64,000 bases of DNA, from contig OZ245025.1 of assembly GCA_965223465.1 (NCBI GenBank), positions 3,224,001 to 3,288,000 of the forward strand, in the 5' to 3' direction. Positions 1 to 9,907 of the stretch are shown one piece after another. Made by a program: the position numbers and the translations under genes. Within the stretch, counting starts at the first letter, position 1; each line of letters starts with the position of its first letter. The stretch comes from JAAELZ01 sp965223465 (GTDB lineage Bacteria; Pseudomonadota; Gammaproteobacteria; Arenicellales; Poriferihabitantaceae). A model generated the notes under the pieces. It made no database searches and was not told the DNA's origin. It worked only from the letters and a program-made list of their open reading frames with translations.

Positions 1-1736
1 TTGGTCGAGATCGACCGGGCCAGAGGTGAGTAGTTCGGTTTTTAGTGTCTTAGGGTTATCTTGCGCCTGGGTGTTTTTTTGCATCGCGGCATTTAAACGT
101 TCTATTTGATACGCCATTTTCTGTTGGGCATATTTCTCCGGGGTGGGTAGATCATGTATCACCTCAAGTTTCAGGCAGCGGCTTAATTGCGCCTCGGTGT
201 TTTTATCAGTTGCCCCAATAATGCCATTTAGTGCCTGTTCCAATCTCGATTGCATTATCGCTTCAAGTTCTGGAGACAAGGTACTGAGTTGATCATATTG
301 CTGTTGTGATTTTTCAACGTCAATGGCTTCGCCGCGTTGCTGTTGTTGTTCAATTGATGCACATAGCTTAGCTTTTTCAAGCAATGCGTTTTGTGCATGA
401 CTAGTCTGTGCTTGTTGCGCTTTTTTTAGCGCTTCCTGGAATTGTTTTTGCGCTTTTCGCCACGCGTCCATCAAGCCTTTTTCAGCCTTTCTGGGCACAT
501 ATCCAATGGTATTAAACTGGTCTTTATGTTGTGCAAGCACGGTTTGACTTTTAAGTAGCTGCGTTTGAGATGCACTTGCAGCTTTGACCAGGCTCTCCAC
601 GATTTTGCGTTTTTGTTTTAAATTCTCGTTGCGTTCTTGCTCCTGTATTTTTCGCTTGTCATCTCGTCTGGCGTAAACCTGATTCTGGGCTTTTTGATAT
701 TGTTCCCACAATTTGTTTTCGACACTCCGTTTTTCTAGTACTGTCACTTGCCATTTCTTTTTAAGCTGATCAAGCTGAGACATAGCATCGCGTAAATCTT
801 CCACCTCAGCCAATGCGCTCACTTCCTGGATTAGCTGTTGCCGCGCTTTTAAGCTGCGCGTTCGTTCACGACCAAGATGCTCTTCAAATTGCGCCAGTGC
901 TTGCTCGAGTTGAGACTTCAGTTTTTTATGGTGCTTGTAATCGGTATGTCCAATTTTGTAGAACCTCCCTTTGCTTTGGCGCAACCATTTATCAATCTCT
1001 TTCCAGTCCGGTTTATGCCAATCAATTTGCGCGAAGCGGGCATTGATATCTGCGATAAGCTGGCGTTTATCTGCAAGGTTTTGTTTTCTAGTGGCTTTTT
1101 GTGCTTCAAAATAAGGTTTGCAGGGCGCATAAGCGGCATCGCAGGCTTCACTAAATTGCTTCCAAAGCTTATGTTCACTGTGATCACCGGATTGTTCCCA
1201 TGCTCGCCATTGGGCTTTGGCGTCGCGGATCGCATTCGCAATTTTATTGGGTTCCAGGCGGCTGCCGACCAGTTGTTTCATTTGATCGATTAGATTTTCA
1301 CGCGCCTGCGTGGTGCCCCAATGACGCCAGGCACTTAGCTTGCGCATTCTGGGATAAATTTGATCTAGTTTTTTATCAATTTTTGCGCGTCGTTGTGTGG
1401 ATAAACCGGGTATTTGTCCCGCAACGGAAAGTGCTTTTTGGGTTGCTTTTTCAGCGAGCTGGAGCTTCTCTTCTTTTAAGGCTGCTTGGGCTTTTTTTAG
1501 TTCGGCCTTAACCAGCTTGTAATCTTTTTCACGTTTACTGGTTTGGCGATGGACACGATCACGCAGTTTTTCCAGGCTATCGGCCAGGACTTGATTGAGC
1601 GCATGGTCTTTATCAAGGGTAATTAGTTTTTCAGTTCGTTTCCGGAGTTTTTTAGCATTGGATTCATCGATGCCTTTCTTACTGTTCAACAGGTTTTCGA
1701 TATCATTTATTAAGTTTTGGTGTGCTGCCTGCTGCA
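1..1736 (-). CDS. DUF349 domain protein, C-terminus beyond window
   Basis: The minus strand reads without a stop from an ATG at 1736 to the window edge, giving about 578 residues with the C-terminal end missing. The protein is highly charged, Gln/Lys-rich and almost certainly a long helical or coiled-coil protein. At least three segments match the DUF349 pattern, with W-x-x-W or K-K-W followed by an L-W-x-x-(F/Y) block (for example around residues 180-210 and 320-350). There is no signal peptide or membrane segment, so it is probably cytoplasmic. The function of DUF349 proteins is not established. It is divergent from the transglycosylase at 1814, with a 77 bp gap that must hold both promoters. 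Family assignment is fairly sure; function unknown. Confidence 0.7.
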
Positions 1737-1813
1737 TTGGGTGTTAAGCGTACGTCAATAAACTAAAAATAAATAAAGTTTAATTTTACAGCAAAATGCA
1801 GAGCCATTAGGAT

Positions 1814-4285
1814 ATGCCTATGCATAGATTGTTAAAAAGCTTACGCCAGTTGTTGGCGCTAAGCTCATTTTTTTGGCTGGCCGCCACGCTCGCCAGTTTC
1901 AGTGTTGCGCCAGCGGTGATGGCTGCCAAAATAGTACCGCAACATGAACTCGGCTGTAGCGCTGATTTCCCCTGTCCTGATGCATTGCATCGGCGCGTAG
2001 ATTTTTGGATAGAAGTTTTCAGCAAGTGGGATAAAAATACCGCTATCTTGCACGATAATGAAGCACCCTGGCGCGTATATCAAACCGTCAATGGGGTAGA
2101 CGGTTGTTCGGTGAGCAAAGTTAAGAAAGCACGCAAGCGCCTAAAGGCAAACCTGAACGCGTTGGCGGATCGACTGAAAAAGGACCAACAGCCAGCGGGC
2201 AAAATCCAACAGCATCTGGCAGATCAGTTTGAGCGTCTCAATTCATCCATCGTTTACAAGGCGGCCAAGAATATACGCTGTCAGCAAGGGGTTAAGGATC
2301 AGTTCGTCAAAGCCCTTTCGCGCTTTGAACGCTACAAACCTTTGGTGGAGTCGGTTATTGCCGAAACCAATATGCCCAAGGATTTACTGTATTTACCCTT
2401 TGTGGAATCTTCATATCGTGCAGATGCCTATTCCAAAGTGGGGGCAGCTGGGATGTGGCAAATCATGCCGAAAACCGCGCGCACCCTGGGGATGGAACTC
2501 AATGCGGTGTTCGATGAGCGCCTGGATCCGGAACAGGCCACGCGCGGTGCGATGCGTTATTTCAAGAATGCGCAGAAAAAGCTCAACCCGCTAGCGAGAA
2601 ACGCACGCCCAGGAATAGCGCAAGCGGATATCAACCCGTTTATTGTGACTTCCTATAATTATGGTATTAATGGGATGCGCCGCGCGATCAAGCAAATTGG
2701 GCCAGATTTTCCTAAAGTACTGCAGGAGTATAAATCAGCGGCATTTCAAGTCGCGGTTAAAAATTTTTATGCAAGTTTCCTCGCAGCCCGACATTTGGCA
2801 AGTAATGCGCAACGCTATTTTGGTAATACCAAGGCCGAGCCCACCTTGCGCTACCAAACTTTTGTATTACCAACAGCGACATCCATTGATAGGATCAAGC
2901 ACCAATTTAAATTGGGTGAAGATCAACTCAAACCGCTGAACCCATCGCTGACTCGATTTGCCTGGAATAACTGGCGCCTAATCCCAGCGGGCTATCGTCT
3001 GCGTTTGCCCTATCGTGAACATCGCTGGGTCACGCAGATAGATGCATTAAAGGCGTTGAGTCCCGAACCACAATCATTAGCGCGTCAAGTCTATCGAGTG
3101 CGCCGCGGCGATACTGCTTGTGGTATCGCCAACGCATTTAAGGTTAAATGTAGAGAATTAATTGCAGCCAACAAGCTTGGGCGTAAGGCGATCGTGCGTA
3201 TCGGCCAGAAACTGGATATTCCGGGCCGGACTGTTACACCCATTGCGAAAGCCACGAGCAGTAAAAAATCATTGCCCAGTAGCGGGATATATAGGGTGAA
3301 ATCGGGTGATACAGCTTGTGGGGTTGCTTCTCGGTTTGGGGTGGCCTGCCGTGAACTCATTCGTCTGAACAAGCTGGGTCGTAAAGCTAAAATTGTCGTG
3401 GGACAAAAATTGACAGTACCCGGCCTGGGTACCAGTGACGCCGTTGCAGAAACCCAAAGCGTATCAACGCTTTATCGCGTTAAAAGTGGTGATACAGCCT
3501 GCGAGATCGCGGCGCGTTACGCGGTTCCCTGCGCCAGATTGATAGCAGATAATAATCTCGGGCGAAAGGCAAGGCTCAAGGTTGGGCAGCAATTGACCAT
3601 TACAGGTCGCTCCAGTGCGACGTCCAAAAAGCTATCAGTCAGTGAATATAAGGTGCGTCGGGGCGATACTGCGTGTGAGATCGCGAGTCGTTTTGATGTA
3701 CCTTGCGCCGATCTGATCAAAACCAATAAGCTCGGGCGTAAGGCCAGGATTAGTGTCGGCCAGATACTTAAAATAACCAGCCAAATAGGCCCAGAAGCGG
3801 TTGCTGAAGTAAGCGATGATAAACAACGCGATTGGCTGGCCAAGGTCGACACACTGCCAGATATGAGTTTAACTGAACGCCCAGAAGGTGTGGCGATCAA
3901 GACATTACCGGATGAAACCTTGGTACATTATGCGGATTGGATTGGTGCGCGTAGTTCCGGCGCGATTAGAAATCTGAACAATATTCAACAAGGGGCGGAT
4001 CTAGGTTTGGGTAAGACGATTTTATTGCCGATCAAATCGGCAAAAACCAAGGAACAGTTCAAATCTAAACGTAGTGAATTTCATCAGGTGTTGGTCGAAG
4101 AGTTTAAAGAACGATTTAATATTAGCGAAGTGAAATCTATACCGGTCAAATCTGGTCAAAGTTTATGGACGATCGCTAAACACTATGAAACACCGTTGTG
4201 GTTGTTGATGCGTTTTAATCCAGAAAAAGGATCCAGCCTGCAACCTGGTCAGGTGATCGAGGTACCGCAAATCGCACAGAAATAG
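1814..4285 (+). CDS. mltD: MltD-type lytic murein transglycosylase with five LysM repeats
   Basis: Predicted to cleave peptidoglycan glycan strands in the periplasm, forming 1,6-anhydro-MurNAc ends. The 823-residue protein begins with a basic, hydrophobic signal-like segment (about residues 1-38, ending A-V-M-A-A). An SLT catalytic domain follows, with the V-E-S-S-Y motif placing the catalytic Glu at residue 198 and a G-A-A-G-M-W-Q-I-M-P block after it. Four LysM repeats start near residues 426, 493, 552 and 610, and a fifth near 775. The first four share G-D-T-A-C-x-I/V-A with a second Cys about 11 residues later, which is unusual for bacterial LysM. It is longer than E. coli MltD (about 450 residues, two LysM). 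The nearest ribosome-binding match is a weak AGGA just before the ATG. Confidence 0.85.
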   Translation: MPMHRLLKSLRQLLALSSFFWLAATLASFSVAPAVMAAKIVPQHELGCSADFPCPDALHRRVDFWIEVFSKWDKNTAILHDNEAPWRVYQTVNGVDGCSVSKVKKARKRLKANLNALADRLKKDQQPAGKIQQHLADQFERLNSSIVYKAAKNIRCQQGVKDQFVKALSRFERYKPLVESVIAETNMPKDLLYLPFVESSYRADAYSKVGAAGMWQIMPKTARTLGMELNAVFDERLDPEQATRGAMRYFKNAQKKLNPLARNARPGIAQADINPFIVTSYNYGINGMRRAIKQIGPDFPKVLQEYKSAAFQVAVKNFYASFLAARHLASNAQRYFGNTKAEPTLRYQTFVLPTATSIDRIKHQFKLGEDQLKPLNPSLTRFAWNNWRLIPAGYRLRLPYREHRWVTQIDALKALSPEPQSLARQVYRVRRGDTACGIANAFKVKCRELIAANKLGRKAIVRIGQKLDIPGRTVTPIAKATSSKKSLPSSGIYRVKSGDTACGVASRFGVACRELIRLNKLGRKAKIVVGQKLTVPGLGTSDAVAETQSVSTLYRVKSGDTACEIAARYAVPCARLIADNNLGRKARLKVGQQLTITGRSSATSKKLSVSEYKVRRGDTACEIASRFDVPCADLIKTNKLGRKARISVGQILKITSQIGPEAVAEVSDDKQRDWLAKVDTLPDMSLTERPEGVAIKTLPDETLVHYADWIGARSSGAIRNLNNIQQGADLGLGKTILLPIKSAKTKEQFKSKRSEFHQVLVEEFKERFNISEVKSIPVKSGQSLWTIAKHYETPLWLLMRFNPEKGSSLQPGQVIEVPQIAQK

Positions 4286-4296
4286 GCAAGAGATAT

Positions 4297-5058
4297 TTAT
4301 TGCTTCAAGCGATAACCTGTTTTGAACATCCAGGCGACAATGGCCAGGCACACCAGCAGGAAAATCGTAATCATCGCCAGGCTGATTCCCACGTTCATAT
4401 CTGAGACTTCAAAAAAACTCCAGCGAAAACCACTGATCAAGTACAGCACTGGATTGAACAAGGTAACGGTTTGCCAAAAAGGTGGCAACATATTAACCGA
4501 ATAGAAACTGCCGCCGAGAAACACCAGCGGGGTAATTACTAACAGCGGGATAATCTGCAGCTTTTCAAAATTATTGGCCCACAGCCCAATAATGAACCCG
4601 AACAAACTAAATGAGATACAAGTAAGTACTAAGAATGCCAGCATCAATATCGGGTGCATGATTTCGAGTTCGACGAAAAAGCTTGCGGTGAGCAGAATAA
4701 TCAACCCGATAATGAGTGATTTGCTCGCTGCGGCTCCCACATAACCGACCACAATTTCAAAAAACGAAACAGGCGCGGAATGAATCTCATAAATGCTGCC
4801 ATTAAATTTGGGAAAGAATATCCCAAATGAAGCGTTAGCAATGCTTTGGGTTAGCAACGACAGCATGGTGAGACCAGGCACAATAAACAGACCGTAAGAG
4901 ACCCCTTCGATATCTTGAATCCTTGAGCCAATGGCCGAGCCGAATACGATGAAATACAGGGAAGTGGAAAGGACAGGTGAAGCGATACTCTGGAATAAAG
5001 TGTTCCAGGTGCGCAACATTTCATATCGGTAGATCACTTTAATCGCGTGAAAGTTCAT
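4297..5058 (-). CDS. yadH: ABC-2 type transporter permease (YadH-like)
   Basis: Inner-membrane permease of an ABC exporter. The 253 residues contain about six hydrophobic segments with the ABC-2 arrangement, including G-L-F-I-V-P-G-L-T-M-L-S and F-L-G-G-S-F-Y-S-V in the last third. Length is close to E. coli YadH (256). The start codon overlaps the end of the ATPase gene by 4 bp, so the two are translationally coupled and form one transporter. Substrate is not known; this subfamily also resembles drug or polysaccharide exporters. It ends 11 bp from the convergent mltD stop. Confidence 0.85.
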   Translation of the reverse strand: MNFHAIKVIYRYEMLRTWNTLFQSIASPVLSTSLYFIVFGSAIGSRIQDIEGVSYGLFIVPGLTMLSLLTQSIANASFGIFFPKFNGSIYEIHSAPVSFFEIVVGYVGAAASKSLIIGLIILLTASFFVELEIMHPILMLAFLVLTCISFSLFGFIIGLWANNFEKLQIIPLLVITPLVFLGGSFYSVNMLPPFWQTVTLFNPVLYLISGFRWSFFEVSDMNVGISLAMITIFLLVCLAIVAWMFKTGYRLKQ

Positions 5059-5981
5059 GCATCCTCCTTCACTAAGTCGACAAAAATATCTTCCAGCGAG
5101 CTTTGCTTGATTTCCAGATTATATAAATGAAGACCGGCATTTTGGATGGCTTGCAGCAACGCCGTAATACCCGTGCTGTCGCCCTGGGTGTCAAAAGTAT
5201 AGCTTAAGTTGTTGCCATCTTCTGACAACTCGAGCTGATAGGCTTGTAGTGCTTCAGGTAGCGTGTTGATCGTAGATTTTAACTCAATGATAAGCTGCCT
5301 CTTCCCAAGGCGATGCATAAGGGTTTGTTTCTCTTCTACCAACAATAATTCACCTTTGTTTACCACACCGATTCGATCGGCAATCTCTTCAGCCTCTTCG
5401 ATGTAATGGGTGGTGAGGATGATGGTCACCCCCGATTCGCGCAGGCGGTGTACGATTTCCCACATATCCTTGCGAAGTTCAACGTCTACCCCCGCGGTAG
5501 GTTCATCCAAAAACAGAATTTTCGGCTCATGCGAAAGTGCCTTGGCAATCAGAACCCGCCGGCGCATGCCGCCTGAAAGGGCGCGCAATTCCTGATCTTT
5601 TTTATCCAGTAAAGAAAGATCTTTTAACAATTGGGTTAGGTAAGCTTGATCAGGTTTTTTTCCAAACAGGCCACGGCTGAAATTGACCGTTCCCCAGGTG
5701 GTGTCAAAAGCACCTAGGGTTAACTCTTGGGGTACCAACCCGATGAGTGAACGCGTTTTTCGAAAATCATCGATGATGTCAAAACCATTTACCGTCACCT
5801 TGCCCGAAGTGGGTGAAACGATACCGCAAATAATTGAAATTAGGGTGGTTTTACCCGCTCCATTGGGGCCGAGTAATGCCAAAATTTCACCTTCTCGAAT
5901 GTCTAGATTCACCTGCTTGAGTGCCTCGTGACCGGAGTCATACACCTTACTCAGATTGCTAATGGAAATGATGGGTTGCAT
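5055..5981 (-). CDS. yadG: ABC transporter ATP-binding protein (YadG-like)
   Basis: Nucleotide-binding subunit of the exporter whose permease follows immediately. The 308 residues (the length of E. coli YadG) contain Walker A G-P-N-G-A-G-K-T-T near residue 40, the signature L-S-G-G-M-R-R-R, Walker B I-L-F-L-D-E-P-T-A-G-V-D and the switch His in L-T-T-H-Y. The roughly 80 C-terminal residues after the ATPase core match the accessory domain of YadG. The gene leads a two-gene operon with the permease. The ATG at 5981 lies about 130 bp from the divergent DsbA gene. Confidence 0.88.
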   Translation of the reverse strand: MQPIISISNLSKVYDSGHEALKQVNLDIREGEILALLGPNGAGKTTLISIICGIVSPTSGKVTVNGFDIIDDFRKTRSLIGLVPQELTLGAFDTTWGTVNFSRGLFGKKPDQAYLTQLLKDLSLLDKKDQELRALSGGMRRRVLIAKALSHEPKILFLDEPTAGVDVELRKDMWEIVHRLRESGVTIILTTHYIEEAEEIADRIGVVNKGELLLVEEKQTLMHRLGKRQLIIELKSTINTLPEALQAYQLELSEDGNNLSYTFDTQGDSTGITALLQAIQNAGLHLYNLEIKQSSLEDIFVDLVKEDA

Positions 5982-6109
5982 GGCGTGATCTTACTTGGTT
6001 TTACCCCAGGATTCTCCTTACTTTAATTTGTGTTTGGTTGGCGTTCACCGCATAATTCGGCCGCAATTTCTCAACAACCAGTTAATCAAGCTGAACGCTC
6101 CTTAATTTT

Positions 6110-6799
6110 ATGTCGAAAGTTACGCCCATTATTATTGCCATCGCGGTCGCGATCGGTGTTTTTTTCTTCCTCCAATCATCGCCAGAAGAGGCAAACCAAG
6201 GCCACACGCAATCGGCCCCGAAGGATCATTTGAGTTTTATTGAGGGCCAGCATTACGAGCTATTGAAAGAATCGCAAGCGACTTCTACCGGGGACAAAAT
6301 TGAAGTGCTAGAACTGTTTTGGTATCGCTGTGGGCACTGCTACGATCTGGAAGCGCCACTGCAGGTTTGGTTACGAGATGGTAAATCCGACAACGCGCAG
6401 TATGTTGCTTTTCCGGCGGTGTTTAGCGAACGTTGGGAACCCGCTGCGCGTGCTTACTATACATTTGAAGCGCTTGGTATGCTCAACCCCTACCACACGA
6501 AGTTGTTTACCGCGTTGCATGCAGAAGGTAAAAATATAGATAGCGCTCAGCAATTAGCCGCATGGGTGGCAGCTGAGGGCGGTGATGGACAAGCGATTCT
6601 GGATACCTACCATTCTTTCGCGGTAAATAATAAAGTTGAGCACGCTAAGAATATGACTAAGCAATATGGTATCGAGGGCGTACCAGCAATCATCGTCGAT
6701 GGCCGATATCGTACTAGCGTCTCCCAGGCGGGTGACCATGCAACGCTATTTAAAGCAGTTGATTTTCTGGTGGAAAAAGCGGCCGCTCAGCGCAACTAG
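6110..6799 (+). CDS. dsbA: DsbA-family thiol:disulfide oxidoreductase, CGHC active site
   Basis: Periplasmic thioredoxin-fold oxidoreductase of the DsbA family. A single hydrophobic segment (residues about 5-22) is a membrane anchor or uncleaved signal. The active site is C74-G-H-C77 in the context F-W-Y-R-C-G-H-C, and the cis-Pro lies in E-G-V-P-A-I-I-V-D. The 229-residue length fits the DsbA family. It has a close paralogue with a C-P-H-C site at 16641-17291; the two share long blocks such as the S-T-G-D-K-I-E-V-L-E-L-F-W-Y-R stretch and the R-T-S-V-S-Q-A-G-D near the C-terminus. The Pro-to-Gly change in the CxxC dipeptide should alter its redox potential. Confidence 0.88.
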   Translation: MSKVTPIIIAIAVAIGVFFFLQSSPEEANQGHTQSAPKDHLSFIEGQHYELLKESQATSTGDKIEVLELFWYRCGHCYDLEAPLQVWLRDGKSDNAQYVAFPAVFSERWEPAARAYYTFEALGMLNPYHTKLFTALHAEGKNIDSAQQLAAWVAAEGGDGQAILDTYHSFAVNNKVEHAKNMTKQYGIEGVPAIIVDGRYRTSVSQAGDHATLFKAVDFLVEKAAAQRN

Positions 6800-6881
6800 A
6801 ACGATTATTGGATTATATGCCGGCTATTAGAGTGGAGTTATTGGGGGTTGTTGAGTCTATGTATCCGCTGGGTTGAACAAG

Positions 6882-7773
6882 GTGCGTATTGGGATCGACT
6901 TGGGAGGCACCAAAACGGAAGGAGTTGTGCTGGATGAACAGGACAAAGTTTTACAACGCATTCGGTTTAAGACACCACAATCTGAAGGATATCAAGCAAT
7001 CCTGAAAAACATCGCCCACCTGGTTGACGCGCTCGAAGCAGCGCAGGACGTAAAAGCGACGGTGGGAATTGGTATGCCAGGATCAATCTCACCACATACG
7101 GGATTGGTTAGAAATTCTAATACGGTATGCCTGAACGGTCGCTCGATACAAGCAGATCTACAGGAAGTTTTGGGCCGGGAAGTTCGATTTGCAAATGACG
7201 CGAATTGTTTTGCGCTTTCTGAGTCCATCGATGGCGCGGCCCAAGGGAAGGCGGTGGTATTTGGCGTAATCCTGGGAACCGGAACAGGTGGTGGGGTGGT
7301 TATTAATCAGCGGGTCGTACATGGTCTGCAAGGAATTGCAGGGGAATGGGGGCATAACCCCATAGGGGTTGAAACAAAAACGCGATTGTTACTGCGGACG
7401 TAATGACTGTATTGAAACTTATCTTTCCGGCGCTGGTTTACTAAAAAACTATGAGGTATTAACCAGTAAGCGGCTGACGAATGTGCCGGCCTTATTAAAG
7501 CTGCTTGCACAAGAAGAGGATGCTGCGGTTCAGGCGATGGCGCTATACCACCAGCGGTTTGGACGGGCATTGGCGAATGTGGTCAATATACTTGATCCGG
7601 ATATCATCGTACTCGGTGGGGGCCTGTCTAATATCGAGCCGTTGTATCATGAGGGAGTCGCTGCAATGAAGCAACATGTTTTCAGCGATTTTTTTAAAAC
7701 ACCCGTTGTCAAAAATCAGCATGGTGATAGTTCGGGTGTGCTGGGAGCGGCTCGGTTGTGGCCATTGAGTTAA
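6882..7773 (+). pseudogene. mak: ROK-family fructokinase/manno(fructo)kinase, frameshifted
   Basis: Two overlapping frames together encode a complete Mak-like ROK kinase, which would phosphorylate fructose or mannose. The first frame starts at GTG 6882 (alternative TTG 6873) with R-I-G-I-D-L-G-G-T-K, holds the catalytic N-D-A-N-C and the G-T-G-T-G-G-G loop, and stops at 7403. The second frame opens near 7369 with C-Y-C-G-R-N-D-C-I-E-T (the ROK zinc-binding cysteines) and continues through N-I-L-D-P-D-I-I-V-L-G-G-G to the usual C-terminus. The switch is a one-base shift at or near the AAAAA run at 7376-7380. Everything else is well preserved, so this is either a recent mutation or a sequencing error. 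Confidence 0.75.
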
Positions 7774-7775
7774 AC

Positions 7776-8261
7776 TCAGTTTTCTGGGGTGGGTATAAAA
7801 TCTGGCGTGCTTTTTAGCAAGCCCACTATTGTTTCAATCCGTTTACGGTTAACACCACGATCACTATAACCCACTCTTGAAGCCGAACGCATATGGACGA
7901 GCCGGTTTTCGGTGTCCAGTCTTATTTCCAAATCATCAATAAAACCAAATAGATCAGACTTAAAAATGGTGGCCAGGTAAGTTTCTTCAGCCACTTGAAT
8001 TTCCCCACCCATCTGCTCGATGGAGTCCTGTAGTGTCTTTATGACGTCAGCATGATTCAGTTCGTAACGAAGCGGCGAGATAAAATGCTTGCTATCATCT
8101 TGGTATTCACTGCAAACACAATTTGGTTTTTCAGGGCATCTAGCGAGCTTCTGCTTGGTTAATCCGAGTGCCTGATCGGATTTAGATTGATGAACTAGCA
8201 GCAGCAATACGAGTCCTAGTAATAAGATAATAAAGACGACAATACTCAGGGTCAGTTTCAT
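7776..8261 (-). CDS. DUF1499 family protein
   Basis: A 161-residue protein with one N-terminal hydrophobic segment (about residues 4-24), so membrane-anchored or exported. The rest matches DUF1499: L-A-R-C-P-E-K-P-N-C-V-C-S, a central A-T-I-F-K-S-D-L-F-G-F-I-D-D-L-E block, and R-S-A-S-R-V-G-Y-S-D near the end. The function of this family is not known. It is convergent with the kinase gene, with only 2 bp between stops. Confidence 0.8.
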   Translation of the reverse strand: MKLTLSIVVFIILLLGLVLLLLVHQSKSDQALGLTKQKLARCPEKPNCVCSEYQDDSKHFISPLRYELNHADVIKTLQDSIEQMGGEIQVAEETYLATIFKSDLFGFIDDLEIRLDTENRLVHMRSASRVGYSDRGVNRKRIETIVGLLKSTPDFIPTPEN

Positions 8262-8524
8262 TAAGGTGTCAATTCTGTAATCATCTCTACACTATATGGT
8301 ATCTCTATTGTCAGCTTTAATGTACTTATTTACTCAATTTTCAGTTTAGTTTGCAGTTATTATCCAGCGGTTAAATACGCGAGTACGAATGGCTGGAGCT
8401 GCATATTTCTATAAGCTATCTTACGACCAATTTACTTTAAGTCTATGCCCGTGGGATGTTAAGATACCGCGCTTCAGTTATGGAATATAAATTGGGGATT
8501 GGATTAATTACAGAGGTGAACAGG

Positions 8525-9907
8525 GTGGTTTTTATTCGTTGTATAGCATTATTTGTTTTGCTGGTCTCTACCAGCCAAGCAGCTGACTTTCCAGATAAAG
8601 CGAGCTTAATGAAAAAGCTCGATCAACAGGGGGAAGTCGGTATTATCATAACTTTCAAATCCGACACTACGCAAGCAGTAATACGGAGTCAGTTGCTATC
8701 GGATGGTCTAAGGAAAAACGTGGTTGCTAGCTTGCAATCTCATTTGCTCGGCGCATTGAATGCAAACGATTACAAAGCACTACATCGCTTTGAATTTGTA
8801 CCGCAACTTAGTATGAAAGCTAATTCGAAGGCGTTAGAGGTACTTCGAAATTTGCCCGATATTCAGATTGTTGAAAATAAATTTAGGCGGGCCAGCTTAC
8901 TACAAAGTATCCCGAGGGTATTCAGTAACCAAATAACGTCAAATTATACCGGTGCTAACCAATGGGCAGTGGCGGTACTTGATACCGGGGTGGACAAGTA
9001 TCATGGATTTCTAAAAACGGGTAATGCTCGTAAAGTTATTTCCGAGGCCTGCTACTCCGGAGCTGGAGGGATTTATTATAATGCTTTTTCCTTATGTCCC
9101 GGCGGTGCGTACAGTACGACGGTGTCAGGATCGGGTAGACCATGCACTATGGCGGGCTGTGATCATGGGACGCATGTGGCAGGTATTGCAGCAGGAGATG
9201 GTGCTAGCTTTGATGGCACCGCTAGGCTAGGTAAAATTATTGCAATTCAGGTGTTTTCAAGGGTCAACGATTTCTCTCTTTGTTACCCCTATACGTCCTG
9301 TGCACTAGTAGCAGATTCAGATCTGATCAAAGGCCTGGAGCGCGTATATGCGCTTCGCAATACCTATAAAATAGCTGCAGCCAATGTAAGTATAGGTGGA
9401 GGTGCTTTTTCTGGAAGTTGTAACGGTGAGCCGCACAAGCCCATAATAGACGCTTTGCGGGCGGCTAAAATCGCCACCGTGGTCGCCACTGGAAATGAAG
9501 AAAGTAGCACCACGATATCCTCTCCCGCATGTATTTCAAGTGCGATAGCGGTTGGCTCGACGCTTGATTCCGCTGACGTACGCTCTTATTTTAGTAATAA
9601 CAGCCCCATGCTTGATCTGTATGCACCGGGTAGTAATATCACTTCTTCTGTGCCGGGTGGAGGGTTTGCGGAATATGATGGCACCTCGATGGCAACACCG
9701 CATGTCGCTGGCGCCTGGGCAGTGATGCGTCATGCGTTACCCAACGCGACGGTTAATCAAATTGAAACAGCATTTAAAAATACGGGTCCCTTGGTCAGTT
9801 ATGGTGGGGTGAGTAGAAGAAGAATTGATATTCGAGCGGCCTTAAAGTATCTTGGCATCAACGAAGGAGTCATTATTACTCCGATACTCCAGCTTTTACT
9901 TAATTAG
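8525..9907 (+). CDS. secreted subtilisin-like serine protease (S8)
   Basis: Extracellular or periplasmic endopeptidase. The catalytic triad is visible: Asp in A-V-L-D-T-G-V-D, His in H-G-T-H-V-A-G-I and Ser in G-T-S-M-A-T-P-H-V-A-G. I chose the GTG at 8525 because an AGAGG lies about 9 bases upstream and translation then starts directly with a hydrophobic signal peptide ending S-Q-A; an in-frame ATG at 8456 would add 23 residues. Residues between the signal and the catalytic domain (about 100) resemble an I9-type propeptide, with T-F-K-S-D and a later V-E-N-K. Several Cys pairs in the catalytic domain suggest disulfides. It converges with the glycosylase gene, overlapping by 4 bp at the stops. 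Confidence 0.85.
   Translation: MVFIRCIALFVLLVSTSQAADFPDKASLMKKLDQQGEVGIIITFKSDTTQAVIRSQLLSDGLRKNVVASLQSHLLGALNANDYKALHRFEFVPQLSMKANSKALEVLRNLPDIQIVENKFRRASLLQSIPRVFSNQITSNYTGANQWAVAVLDTGVDKYHGFLKTGNARKVISEACYSGAGGIYYNAFSLCPGGAYSTTVSGSGRPCTMAGCDHGTHVAGIAAGDGASFDGTARLGKIIAIQVFSRVNDFSLCYPYTSCALVADSDLIKGLERVYALRNTYKIAAANVSIGGGAFSGSCNGEPHKPIIDALRAAKIATVVATGNEESSTTISSPACISSAIAVGSTLDSADVRSYFSNNSPMLDLYAPGSNITSSVPGGGFAEYDGTSMATPHVAGAWAVMRHALPNATVNQIETAFKNTGPLVSYGGVSRRRIDIRAALKYLGINEGVIITPILQLLLN

Noticed and set aside
918..1293. Open frames on both strands inside 1-1736
   Set aside because: They are shadows of the partial DUF349 gene, whose Lys/Gln-rich codons leave other frames open.
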